DNA from: Terriglobia bacterium
GTDB taxonomy: Bacteria; Acidobacteriota; Terriglobia; JAJPHL01
NCBI GenBank assembly: GCA_021325275.1
Contig: JAJPHL010000039.1
Span: forward strand, 1 to 64,000
DNA length: 64,000 nt
Direction of reading: 5' to 3'
Under the pieces are notes generated by a model, which saw nothing but the letters and a program-made list of their open reading frames with translations, did not search any database and was not told where the DNA came from. The translations under genes and the position numbers were made by a program. Shown here piece by piece: positions 10,241-19,287 of this stretch; the stretch's first letter is position 1; each line of letters starts with the position of its first letter.

Positions 10241-11096
10241 ACAATCCGTCGTACCAGTCGTATCCGCGCTCAGCCCAATAATCCGCGGGACGATTCGTTT
10301 GATAGTTGATCGAACCGATGCGCTTGATCTGCTTCAATCCGTACTTCAGCGGCGTGACCAGCCGCAGCGGCGCGCCGTGCTCCGGAGGCAGCGGCGATCC
10401 GTTGATCTCGTACGCCAACAACGTTTGCGGATGCAGCAGCGAATCCATCTCCATACCGACGTAATAGGAATGATCCGGCGTTTCCAGCGACGCGTATTCC
10501 GGACGAAGGCCACCCGTGTCGGGTTTGGCGGGCGCGAACGCGTTCATGAAGTCGGAAAACCGCACGCCCGACCATTGCATCACCGCGCTCCAACCTTCCA
10601 CGCACTTGAACTCGGTGGTCATGGTGGTGCGCGGCAAATGGCGCAGATCGTCAAGCGTGAGCAGGAGCGCCTCGTCGCGGCCATCGAGTCCCGTGACTTG
10701 CAATTTCCAGGCGTCTGCGTCGAGGTCGTCTTGCAGGCCGATGTCGGAGTTGACTTTGTTTTCGAGCGGCTTCTTCCCGGTGAAATCGGGCGCGAGATGA
10801 CCGGTGGAAAAATAATCGTGCCAAAGTTCTTCGTTGATTCCCATCATGCGGCGCAACGGCCACGGCTCGCCGCCTTCCTGACGCCGCGACATGAGCCATT
10901 TGAACGCCGCGAGTCCCGCAACGGCTGCGCCGCCCGCCGTGAGAAAGCTGCGGCGCGTTTTCGCTTTCATGCGCGCGAGGACCTCGCGATTCCCTTCCGT
11001 GATCTTACGTTCGAGCGCTTCGCGTGCGGCTGCCGCCTCGTCGGGATCGGGCGGCGGCTCCGGCGCAAGAAGCGGCGTTTTGTTCTCTTCACTCAT
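10239..11096 (-). CDS. Molybdopterin-dependent sulfite oxidase-family protein with Tat signal
   Basis: RRSFLTAGGAAVAG; FKCVEGWSAVMQWSGV; LPPEHGAPLRLVTPLKYGLKQIKRI. Confidence 0.87.
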   Translation of the reverse strand: MSEENKTPLLAPEPPPDPDEAAAAREALERKITEGNREVLARMKAKTRRSFLTAGGAAVAGLAAFKWLMSRRQEGGEPWPLRRMMGINEELWHDYFSTGHLAPDFTGKKPLENKVNSDIGLQDDLDADAWKLQVTGLDGRDEALLLTLDDLRHLPRTTMTTEFKCVEGWSAVMQWSGVRFSDFMNAFAPAKPDTGGLRPEYASLETPDHSYYVGMEMDSLLHPQTLLAYEINGSPLPPEHGAPLRLVTPLKYGLKQIKRIGSINYQTNRPADYWAERGYDWYDGL

Positions 11097-11754
11097 CGCT
11101 TTTCACCAACTCGTATCCGGAAACCATCGAGCGGAAATTATTCCATCCCGCGCGGACCACTTGCGAAATGTGGATCATGAAAAATCCGACGTACCCGATG
11201 GTGAGAAGAAAATGCTCCACGCGCGCAGCTTTGTATCCGCCGAGCAAGCTTGTGAGCCAGGCGAGCTGGGTCGGCTTGTAGATGGAAAGTCCGCTGATCA
11301 CCGAGAGCGCGCCCATCACGATCACGCCCGTGTAGGCAAATTGCTGCGCGCCATTAAATTTTTTGTCCGGCAGCGGACCTTTGTAGATGCGCAAGTCGTG
11401 CAGCATCACGAGAATCGCTTCGCGAAACGACTCGCGGCCCGGAACGAGGTATCGCCACTCGCCCGACACGATCGTGTACAGCACGTAGATCACACCGTTG
11501 ATCGCGAAGAGCCATCCGAAGAAGAAGTGCCACGCCAAGCCGTCGGCCAGATGTTGTGCCAAGCCGAGCGCGTTGTAGAAAGCCGTGGGAAAGAAGGGAA
11601 AGAGCTTGTGCGATCCCCAACCGATGAAGTAAACGTCGTTGCCCCAATAAATCCAGAGGCCGCTCCAGAGCATCAAGGCGAGGAGCGGAAAATTGATCCA
11701 GTGGCACCAGCGAATCGTCAGCGGGTGCTTGGCACGCATTTCCAAGCGTTCCAT
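11089..11754 (-). CDS. Cytochrome b/b6 (b561-like) membrane subunit, partner of the molybdopterin oxidoreductase
   Basis: HPLTIRWCHWINFPLLALMLWSGLWIYWG; overlaps 10239-11096; the longer ORF to 12807 is a shadow of the next gene. Confidence 0.82.
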   Translation of the reverse strand: MERLEMRAKHPLTIRWCHWINFPLLALMLWSGLWIYWGNDVYFIGWGSHKLFPFFPTAFYNALGLAQHLADGLAWHFFFGWLFAINGVIYVLYTIVSGEWRYLVPGRESFREAILVMLHDLRIYKGPLPDKKFNGAQQFAYTGVIVMGALSVISGLSIYKPTQLAWLTSLLGGYKAARVEHFLLTIGYVGFFMIHISQVVRAGWNNFRSMVSGYELVKSDE

Positions 11755-11783
11755 TCTCACTTGATTGTAACGCAGTGGGGGAG

Positions 11784-13115
11784 TTACGAGGCCGCCTTGG
11801 CGGCCTTTTCCCCGCCCGCTTCCACTTCGGCGATCGCCTTCTTCAGCGGCTTGATCGGTTCCTTCGACGAGCGCACCTTGCCGTCCAGCAGCGCCCAGAA
11901 ATACGCGTCGAGCACTTGCTGGAATTTCGGCGTTCCCGGCGCGACGCCCAAGGTTTCCAGTTCCATCCGCGGCAGCGTCTGGCGCATCTTGCGATGGCGG
12001 TGCAGGTAATTCTTCACTTTGTCCTGAATTTTTTTCTGCGGGAACTTCATCAGCAGGAACAGCAGCAACTCGCCCGGCTGTTCTTCCAAGAGCTTGTACG
12101 TTTTCGACGGCGTGGCCGCCGCTTTGCCCGACAATTCCTGCACCAGTTTCTTGGTGCGCGGCTCCAGCGACGTCCAAATCTCCTGATCGCTGCGCTTCAT
12201 GGCCATGCGCTTCAGCAAATCGTTGCGATCTCGCGCCGGCAGTTTGTCCTGCAAGAAGTAGAAGAACGGACCTTGGAAGCGCACCGGAATGCCCACGTCC
12301 TCGATGCTGCGCGCGAGCTTCTGCACCACGGTCAAGCCGTTGAGATTGAGCTTCGATCCCACGAAGCGCGGATGGAAGGCGGTGGTGAGTCCTTCTTTCT
12401 CGAGTGCCTTCAAAATCTCCACCGGATTTTCCTCGCGCCCCATCTCGCGAAACTCGTTGTGCAATCCCGAGGGACTGGCGTTCTTGATGGCGCCCGAATC
12501 GAGCGCGGCACGGAATTGCTCTTCGGTGCGTTCGTCCAGGTTGAAGCGCAGCCGCGTCTTGAAACGAATCGCCCGGATCAACCGGACCGGATCGTCGGTG
12601 AACGCGGCACTGGACAACGTACGGATTTCGTGGCGTTCGATGTCGGCCACGCCATTGTTGGGATCGAGCAGCAGCCCGCGCGAATTGGGATTCAGCGACA
12701 ACGCGATGGCGTTCATCGAAAAGTCGCGGCGTCGCAGGTCGTCGTAGATGCCCGTGAACTCGATTTGCGGCTTTTGTCCCGGCCGCCCACGACGTTCCGT
12801 GCGGCACGCGCTGATTTCCACAGTCAAACCGCTGGGATAGGTGAGGTAAGCCGAGCGCATCGACTCATCGAAGTCGGCGACAATACTCTTCGCGTCGGGC
12901 GCGCGTTTCAGCAGGCTCTTGGCCACTTTCACGGCCTGGCCTTCCACCGCAAAATCAATGTCTCGAATGGGATAGCCGTAAATCAGATCGCGCAGAGCTC
13001 CGCCCACCAGGTACAGGTGAAGTTCGTGCTCGGCAGCGGCCGCCTGCACTTGTTCCACAACCCGGTACTGGTCCGGATTTAAACGACTTTCCAACAGGAA
13101 GAGAAAGTCCGGCAT
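11784..13115 (-). CDS. tRNA nucleotidyltransferase/poly(A) polymerase family protein
   Basis: LYLVGGALRDLIYGYPIRDIDFAVEG and RRDFSMNAIAL; ATG at 13115 preferred over 13166. Confidence 0.88.
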   Translation of the reverse strand: MPDFLFLLESRLNPDQYRVVEQVQAAAAEHELHLYLVGGALRDLIYGYPIRDIDFAVEGQAVKVAKSLLKRAPDAKSIVADFDESMRSAYLTYPSGLTVEISACRTERRGRPGQKPQIEFTGIYDDLRRRDFSMNAIALSLNPNSRGLLLDPNNGVADIERHEIRTLSSAAFTDDPVRLIRAIRFKTRLRFNLDERTEEQFRAALDSGAIKNASPSGLHNEFREMGREENPVEILKALEKEGLTTAFHPRFVGSKLNLNGLTVVQKLARSIEDVGIPVRFQGPFFYFLQDKLPARDRNDLLKRMAMKRSDQEIWTSLEPRTKKLVQELSGKAAATPSKTYKLLEEQPGELLLFLLMKFPQKKIQDKVKNYLHRHRKMRQTLPRMELETLGVAPGTPKFQQVLDAYFWALLDGKVRSSKEPIKPLKKAIAEVEAGGEKAAKAAS

Positions 13116-13134
13116 GTTCGCAAAACTATTCAGT

Positions 13135-13165
13135 TGAACATTAAGGCATTTTTGCAAAATGTTCA
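13135..13165. promoter_or_regulatory. Dyad TGAACATT-N15-AATGTTCA upstream of the nucleotidyltransferase gene (possible operator)
   Basis: Perfect 8-bp arms 13135-13142/13158-13165, with another TGTTC half-site at 13115-13119. Confidence 0.5.
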
Positions 13166-13224
13166 AGAATAAGGTTGAGGCAGGGTGGCAAGATAGCCAA
13201 TAGCCATGGACCTATTGGGATACT

Positions 13225-14196
13225 CTAGGCTCGTGGATGATGTTGATTTACAATCTGTTGCAGGCGACTCGAGACCACGTGCGTGTAGATCTGCGTGGTG
13301 GAAATGTCGGCGTGTCCCAGGAGTTGCTGCACGGAACGGAGATCCGCCCCATTTTCAAGCAGATGCGTTGCGAAGCTGTGGCGGAGCGAATGCGGCGTGA
13401 TGGGCCGGTCGATTCCCACAAGCCGTCCGCGGTGCGAGATTATCTGCCAGAAACTCTGCCGGGACATCGGCTTACCGCGAGCGGTCACAAAAACATAGCC
13501 CGAGTTGCGGGACCCCAGAAGCTGGCGCCTTGCAGTCCGCCGATACTCGCGGACCAACTCGGCGGCTTGCCGGCCGACGGGCGTGAGGCGTTGCTTGTCG
13601 CCTTTTCCGGTTACTTGGAGGATCGCGATGCCGTCGTCCTCATGCCAGTTTTCTTCCTTCAGGTTGACGAGCTCGGAGACGCGCAGTCCCGTGGCGTAAA
13701 GCAAGTGGATCATAGCGTCGTCGCGCTGCGCGCTGGCTTGATGCTTGTGCGGCTGAGGCGCGCTCGGAGCGAGGAGGCGATCCACTTCGGCCATGGTGAT
13801 CGCTTTGGGCAGCGTCTTCCACGTTTTCGGCGATTCCAAATTGATGGTTGGATCTTCAGCAATGCGGCGATCCAGGAGCAATTGCCGGAAAAACCCGCGC
13901 AGCGTTGAAATATGTCGCGCCACGCTTCGGGCATCAAGCTTGGCTTTGTAGAGATCGCCCAGGTATTCGGATAAATGCGCGTGCTTGATCGCGGACGCGT
14001 CCAGACTCCGCGCGGCACACCACGCCGCGAATCGCTTGAGATCCCGCCTGTAGTTCGACGCCGTATTCAGCGACAGGCGCTTCTCCACCTGCACATAGTT
14101 CAGGAATTCGGCGATCAGGCGGTCCACGTACTCATTATTCCACCGCAATGTCGGGACCGACCGCGCGTTTGCGCCGCGCGATACCATAGATGTCAC
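13225..14196 (-). CDS. Tyrosine recombinase XerC/XerD family
   Basis: LLYATGLRVSELVNLK, HSLRHSFATHLLENGADLRSVQQLLGHADISTTQIYTHV. Confidence 0.92.
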   Translation of the reverse strand: MTSMVSRGANARSVPTLRWNNEYVDRLIAEFLNYVQVEKRLSLNTASNYRRDLKRFAAWCAARSLDASAIKHAHLSEYLGDLYKAKLDARSVARHISTLRGFFRQLLLDRRIAEDPTINLESPKTWKTLPKAITMAEVDRLLAPSAPQPHKHQASAQRDDAMIHLLYATGLRVSELVNLKEENWHEDDGIAILQVTGKGDKQRLTPVGRQAAELVREYRRTARRQLLGSRNSGYVFVTARGKPMSRQSFWQIISHRGRLVGIDRPITPHSLRHSFATHLLENGADLRSVQQLLGHADISTTQIYTHVVSSRLQQIVNQHHPRA

Positions 14197-15766
14197 TGAG
14201 CTCTTCGCAGTGCATCAGCCAGCAAAGGCCAAAATAAATGCTGGTGGCGAAGGCCAGCACGAGCGTCAGCAAGCCGGCGCGATACCACAGGGCGTGTTTC
14301 GTGGAAAAGCTCACCACGCGCAGCAGCAACCACACCGCCACGCCCATGCCGCACGACGCCACCATGATCCGCCCCAGGGCCTCGCGCACGTGACGCCATC
14401 CGATGTCGCCGTAACGGGTTTCGAAAATCTGGTAGAGGATCACGCTGTTCAACACGCCCGCGAGCGACGTCGCCAGCGGCGGTCCGCCGTTCAACAGCAG
14501 CTTCAGGAACATCAGGTTCATCACGATATTCGCGAACATGATTCCGAAGGCCACTTTCACCGGCGTGCGCGTGTCGTGTGTGGAGTAAAACGCCGGCACC
14601 AGCACTTTGCTTAGCGCGAACCAAGGCAAGCCAATCGAATAGAACATCAGCGCCCAGGCGGTGAGTTCGGTGGACGCCGCATTGAACTTGCCGTGCTGGA
14701 AGAGCACTTGAATAATCGGCCGGCGCATCAAGATCAATCCCACCATCGCGGGAATCGTGATGAACGAGACGATTCTCAACGAGTACGCCAACGTGTTTTT
14801 CAGCTCGGCGATGTTTTTCTCCGCGGCGTGGCGCGACATCATCGGAAGGATCGCCGTGCCCACCGCGATGGCGTAGCCGCCGAGCACCAATTCCATCACG
14901 CGATCGGCGACGCTGAGCGAGAGCAGCGAGCCGTCCGGCATGATCGGCCGCGTCAGGAACACGGTGTCGACGGTGAAGTTGATGTACGGAACGCCGATGC
15001 CGATGATCCCCGGCAACATCAGTTTGCCGACGCGGCGAATTCCCGGATGCGAGAAGGAAATCCCCAGTTTGAAATGCATTCCCTGTTTCCACAGCAGGGG
15101 AACCTGGATGGCGATTTGCAGCAGGCCGCCGATGACAACGCCCACGGCCAGCGCGTAACTGGGGTGTCCAAACCATCGGCTGCAAAACGAGAGCGCGATG
15201 ATGCTGAGATTCAGCACCACGGGGGTAAACGCGGGCACGCCGAAAATCCGGTAGCTGTTCAGAATGCCCATGGCCAGCGCCGACATTCCGATGAAGAAAA
15301 TGTAGGGAAACATCAGGCGGTTCAGCAGCACCGTTTCGTCCATCGGCAGTTTCGACGGCGACATGTGGAACGTCTGCACGACGAATGATGGAAAAAGCGC
15401 GGGATCGAGCGTGAACATACGCACTAACAGCGGTGAAAAAATCACGCCGAGAACCGCGAGCGACGCGAGAATCAGCGACAGCGTCCAAAACATACGGTTG
15501 GCGAAATCCCAAACTTCGTCCTGATCTTTTTCCGTGAGGTACTTCGAGAAAACCGGGATGAACGCGGCGGTCATCGAGCCTTCCGCCACCAGGCGGCGGA
15601 GCAGGTTGGGAATCCGGTAGGCCAGCGTGAAAGCGTCAGCGACGGGAGTGGTGCCCAATAAGAAGGCCACGCGCTGGTCGCGAACGTATCCGAACACGCG
15701 GCTCAGCAGACTGAGAGTAGTGATCAAGCCGGCCGACTTGAGGATTTCGCGCTTGTTCTCGGACAA
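14135..15766 (-). CDS. murJ: Murein biosynthesis integral membrane protein MurJ/MviN
   Basis: GLITTLSLLSRVFGYVRDQRVAFLLG; multi-TM; probable TTG start 15766 (ORF extends to 15841). Confidence 0.9.
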   Translation of the reverse strand: MSENKREILKSAGLITTLSLLSRVFGYVRDQRVAFLLGTTPVADAFTLAYRIPNLLRRLVAEGSMTAAFIPVFSKYLTEKDQDEVWDFANRMFWTLSLILASLAVLGVIFSPLLVRMFTLDPALFPSFVVQTFHMSPSKLPMDETVLLNRLMFPYIFFIGMSALAMGILNSYRIFGVPAFTPVVLNLSIIALSFCSRWFGHPSYALAVGVVIGGLLQIAIQVPLLWKQGMHFKLGISFSHPGIRRVGKLMLPGIIGIGVPYINFTVDTVFLTRPIMPDGSLLSLSVADRVMELVLGGYAIAVGTAILPMMSRHAAEKNIAELKNTLAYSLRIVSFITIPAMVGLILMRRPIIQVLFQHGKFNAASTELTAWALMFYSIGLPWFALSKVLVPAFYSTHDTRTPVKVAFGIMFANIVMNLMFLKLLLNGGPPLATSLAGVLNSVILYQIFETRYGDIGWRHVREALGRIMVASCGMGVAVWLLLRVVSFSTKHALWYRAGLLTLVLAFATSIYFGLCWLMHCEELSDIYGIARRKRAVGPDIAVE

Positions 15767-15799
15767 TCTAGGAAGGCTCCCCGCAACCCTGTAAGAAGC

Positions 15800-15806
15800 T
15801 ATACTA
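15800..15806. promoter_or_regulatory. Overlapping divergent -10-like boxes (TATACT on +, TAGTAT on -)
   Basis: Sequence gcTATACTaac between murJ (-) and the 15811/15865 gene (+). Confidence 0.4.
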
Positions 15807-15810
15807 ACAC

Positions 15811-16356
15811 ATGGCCTGCGGGCGTCATCGCGGGCCACCACAAGCGCCTGTGGCCAAACAAGAGATGAGTTCGTCCACGCACAAAAAAGTGATTCTCAAA
15901 CGCAACGGACAAGAACCGCTGCGCGGATGGGTGAATCCCGCGGCGTTTTTGAACGATCAAGGCGTGGAAATCATGACTATCGATAGCCAAGTGGCCGTGC
16001 TTCCCTACGGGCAAGTGAAAGCCGTGCACTTCGTGCGCGATTTCGAGGAAAAAAACGATCAGCAGGAACGCAAGGTCTTCCAGTCGCGTCCCAAGCTTGA
16101 AGGATTGTGGCTGCGGCTGCGCTTCAAGGACAACGAAGTGATCGAAGGAATCTTGCCGAACAACTTGCTGCTGCTGGAATCGCGAGGGTTCACGATCACG
16201 CCGCCCGATCCGTTCGCGAATAGCCAGAGGATTTTCGTGCCCAAGGAGGCGCTCGCCGATTTGACGGTGCTGGGCGTGATCGGCTCGGCGGCCGCGCCGA
16301 CCCGCAAGAAGAAAACAGCCGAGCCTTCCGACAAACAGATGGGGCTTTTCTCATAA
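15811..16356 (+). CDS. Conserved hypothetical protein (start at 15811 or 15865)
   Basis: ORF directly upstream of lpxD; MSSSTHKKVILKRNGQEPLRGWVNPAAFLN. Confidence 0.6.
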   Translation: MACGRHRGPPQAPVAKQEMSSSTHKKVILKRNGQEPLRGWVNPAAFLNDQGVEIMTIDSQVAVLPYGQVKAVHFVRDFEEKNDQQERKVFQSRPKLEGLWLRLRFKDNEVIEGILPNNLLLLESRGFTITPPDPFANSQRIFVPKEALADLTVLGVIGSAAAPTRKKKTAEPSDKQMGLFS

Positions 16357-16366
16357 AGGCAGTCTC

Positions 16367-17398
16367 ATGAAGCTCTCCGACATCGCCGCACGCGTGGGAG
16401 GTACAGTGGAAGGCGACGGCGCGGTGGAAATCTCCGGCGTCGCCGGCATCGAACACGCCCCGCCCGGCACGATCACCTTCCTTTCGAATCCGCGCTATGC
16501 CGTGCACTTGAAAAAAACCGGCGCGGGCGCGGTGGTGCTCGGTCCGAATGCGAATAATCCCGGCGTTCCCGCGTTGCGCTCGGAAAATCCATACCTGACG
16601 TTCGCGAAGGTCATCGAATTGTTCTATCAGCCACCGCGACCGCCGGCCGGCGTGCATCCCACTGCGATCATCGCCGAGACGGCGCGAGTGGGCGCCGAGG
16701 CCAGCATCGGATCTTACGTGACCATCGGCGACGGCGCAACAATCGGCGATCGCGCGGTGCTGCATCCGCACGTTTGCATTTATCCCGGCGCGCAAATTGG
16801 TCACGACTTTCTGGCGCACAGCCACGCGGTGGTGCGCGAATTCTGCAAAATCGGCGATCGCGCGATTTTGCAAAACGGCGCGATTATCGGCGGCGACGGA
16901 TACGCGTTCGCGCAACGCGCCGACCGCAGTCACTACAAAATCCCCGGCTCGGGTATCGTGGTGCTCGAAGACGACGTGGAAGTGCAGGCGCACGCCTGCA
17001 TCGATCGCGCCAATTTCGGTGAGACGATCGTGCGCCGCGGCGCGAAGATCGACAACCTGGTGCAAATCGGACACTCCTGCGACGTGGGCCAAGACGCTTT
17101 GCTCTGCGCGCAAGTAGGCGTCGCGGGATCGACGCACATCGGCAAGCGCGTCGTGATGGCGGGACAAGCCGCGCTCGCGGGGCATCTCACGGTGGGCGAC
17201 GACGTGGTGATCACCGCGCAAAGCGCGACGTCGCACGACGTAGAAGCCGGCAAGATGGTCTCGGGCTCGCCGGCGTTCGACAATCGCCAGTGGCTGCGTG
17301 CGACCGCGGCGTACGAGCGATTGCCGGAAATCTTGCGCACCGTGCGGCGGCTCGCCGCGGAGTTTGAGGAAATGAAGGGCCGGACGAAATCGGAGTAA
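16367..17398 (+). CDS. lpxD: UDP-3-O-acylglucosamine N-acyltransferase
   Basis: Left-handed beta-helix hexapeptides; NLVQIGHSCDVGQDALLCAQVGVAGSTHIGKRVVMAGQ. Confidence 0.95.
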   Translation: MKLSDIAARVGGTVEGDGAVEISGVAGIEHAPPGTITFLSNPRYAVHLKKTGAGAVVLGPNANNPGVPALRSENPYLTFAKVIELFYQPPRPPAGVHPTAIIAETARVGAEASIGSYVTIGDGATIGDRAVLHPHVCIYPGAQIGHDFLAHSHAVVREFCKIGDRAILQNGAIIGGDGYAFAQRADRSHYKIPGSGIVVLEDDVEVQAHACIDRANFGETIVRRGAKIDNLVQIGHSCDVGQDALLCAQVGVAGSTHIGKRVVMAGQAALAGHLTVGDDVVITAQSATSHDVEAGKMVSGSPAFDNRQWLRATAAYERLPEILRTVRRLAAEFEEMKGRTKSE

Positions 17399-17402
17399 CG
17401 CA

Positions 17403-19265
17403 GTGAAGCGGCAAAGTATTTTTCTGTTGGTACTTGTCCTCGCGGGCTTCTGGCTAGCACAGGCGCCCCCTGCGCAAAGGGTCTCTGCGCAGACGCTCAA
17501 GGACGCCCGGGAAAAACTGGAGGCGGAAGCCGGGCGGTTGGAAAAACCGAAGGGCGGCGTGCCACGTCTTACGGTCTCATTCAAGAACGCGTTGGCTGAT
17601 TGGCTGGACCTGCGATTGCCTCAGAATCGCGCGGCTCTCGATCGCGATTTCCTAGGGCTCGAGTGGGATCTAAACGACGAGCTCGATCAATCAGTGAAAT
17701 ACGAAGACCTCGGTTTTGTGCATCTTCGCCTGACGCGATCCGATGAGACTCCTGATTGGGTGCTTGTCACCGTAAATTGGTCCGATCTGTCCCTCTACCG
17801 TTTCGATCCGGATTCCCATCAGCGCGTTCTCAATAATCAACAAGGCGAGATGCAGATTTCCGACCCCGATGAGCATGGAGATCGCCTGGTCTTGGTTCGG
17901 TCACAACCTGAGCAGGAGCTGAGCTACAAGGTCTTCCATGTGCCGTTCCTTGCCGCAGCCAAGGACAAACCGATTCTCTCCGGTTCTGTTTTGGTGGACA
18001 ACGCGGAGCCGTTCAGTCCAAACCTAAAGGTAAGCCCGCACGAATTGCTCATCGAATACAAGGAGCCGGGAAAGAACGCGACGCAAGTCCGGCGATACAA
18101 AGTGGACGGCGACACGGCGCGACGCATCGATCCTACCGAATATGTCGCGCCGGCCCTGCCTAGCAATGTACGGCTCAATCGCCTCGCCGAAGAAGCTCGA
18201 TCGCTGCGGGCGCGGGAACTACCGGATAGTCCCGACGAAGCCGAAGTCGCCACGAAATCTTTTCGCGACCAATTGCGCGATTGGATCGATGAACAAATGC
18301 CGGCAACCTTGACGGAGTTCGAGAAATCAGCCGACCGTCTGCAATGGGACATGCGTCAACGGGCGGATCGCGCCGGCATTCTCGGCAACGCAGGCGGCCC
18401 CGAGGCGGGCGGGCATGAGTTCGGCTGGATTTCACGGCTGGAGATTCAACGCGCGCCCAATCCCCAGAGCGACGTCGCGGTGATCGTCGGGGAATCCGTG
18501 CCCTGCGGCGAGAACGATTCCGTTTATGTTTATCACTTCACCGCACGCGGACGGCAAATGATCCTGGCCGACTACCACGTCGCGAGTTGGAGCACAATGT
18601 GGGGAAGCCACGTCGCGGAAGTTCGATTCTCCTGGCGCAACGACCACGGCGATCCGCTGCTCGCCATCACGCGATTTCCTGTGCAGTGCGGGTCGAGTTG
18701 GACGGTGCTACATACATCGCTGTATCGCGTAGAAGGCGCGTCGGCCAGCGCCGTGCTATCGAGCGAGCACGACAACCATGGGTACGATTACGACATGCAC
18801 GTGACGCCAAGCGAGCTCATCCTGGAAATGGACGCGTACGGACTCGAGCCCGGATTCTCGCGCCGTCGCGTCTATCGCTACGACATCGGCCGGGGGGCGA
18901 AGAGAGTGGAACCGTTCGCGTTTTCGGCGAAGGATTTCACGCAGGAATGGTCCGATCTGCCGTGGGAAGAGGCCGCGCCGGTCTCGGAGAAGGAGTGGTC
19001 TCCGCGCCTCGCCGAGTGGCATAACTCGCGATTGAAGACGAAAACCTTCTATGTTGAAGAAGCTTCCGAACCAGTAGTGTGCAGCCCCAAGGCCCCTTCC
19101 GGACGCTACGTGCAAGTCGCGTGGTCGATGGAGCACCTGGACTCGAAACCGGATGATCCTCCCGCGCCCACCTATTACTTCCTGATCCAAGAACGCGGAC
19201 CGCATCTGTTTACCATGGTGAACATCGCCGCCGCGCCATTTCCTGGGTGTCCCGCCGTGCAGTGA
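17403..19265 (+). CDS. Secreted hypothetical protein with two related halves
   Basis: Signal peptide; VSPHELLIEY..VRRYKVDGDTARRIDP versus VTPSELILEM..RRVYRYDIGRGAKRVEP. Confidence 0.65.
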   Translation: MKRQSIFLLVLVLAGFWLAQAPPAQRVSAQTLKDAREKLEAEAGRLEKPKGGVPRLTVSFKNALADWLDLRLPQNRAALDRDFLGLEWDLNDELDQSVKYEDLGFVHLRLTRSDETPDWVLVTVNWSDLSLYRFDPDSHQRVLNNQQGEMQISDPDEHGDRLVLVRSQPEQELSYKVFHVPFLAAAKDKPILSGSVLVDNAEPFSPNLKVSPHELLIEYKEPGKNATQVRRYKVDGDTARRIDPTEYVAPALPSNVRLNRLAEEARSLRARELPDSPDEAEVATKSFRDQLRDWIDEQMPATLTEFEKSADRLQWDMRQRADRAGILGNAGGPEAGGHEFGWISRLEIQRAPNPQSDVAVIVGESVPCGENDSVYVYHFTARGRQMILADYHVASWSTMWGSHVAEVRFSWRNDHGDPLLAITRFPVQCGSSWTVLHTSLYRVEGASASAVLSSEHDNHGYDYDMHVTPSELILEMDAYGLEPGFSRRRVYRYDIGRGAKRVEPFAFSAKDFTQEWSDLPWEEAAPVSEKEWSPRLAEWHNSRLKTKTFYVEEASEPVVCSPKAPSGRYVQVAWSMEHLDSKPDDPPAPTYYFLIQERGPHLFTMVNIAAAPFPGCPAVQ

Positions 19266-19287
19266 GCTAAACTCAAACCGGACTCCC

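Noticed and set aside
8472-11180. 902-aa ORF on + strand opposite acs and the molybdopterin oxidoreductase
   Set aside because: High-GC shadow ORF: Arg/His-rich and antisense to two well-recognised proteins; no family signature
11755-12807. Upstream extension of the cytochrome b ORF (572 aa in the ORF track)
   Set aside because: The extension lies in another frame of the tRNA nucleotidyltransferase gene on the same strand; the conserved protein begins at MERLEMRAKHPLTIRW (11754)
13193-13206. Short tandem repeat atagccaatagcca
   Set aside because: Two 7-bp copies only; likely chance
13225-14196. Integrase of a mobile element
   Set aside because: XerC/D-type sequence with housekeeping neighbours (murJ) and no attachment-site repeats or cargo genes; likely chromosomal recombinase
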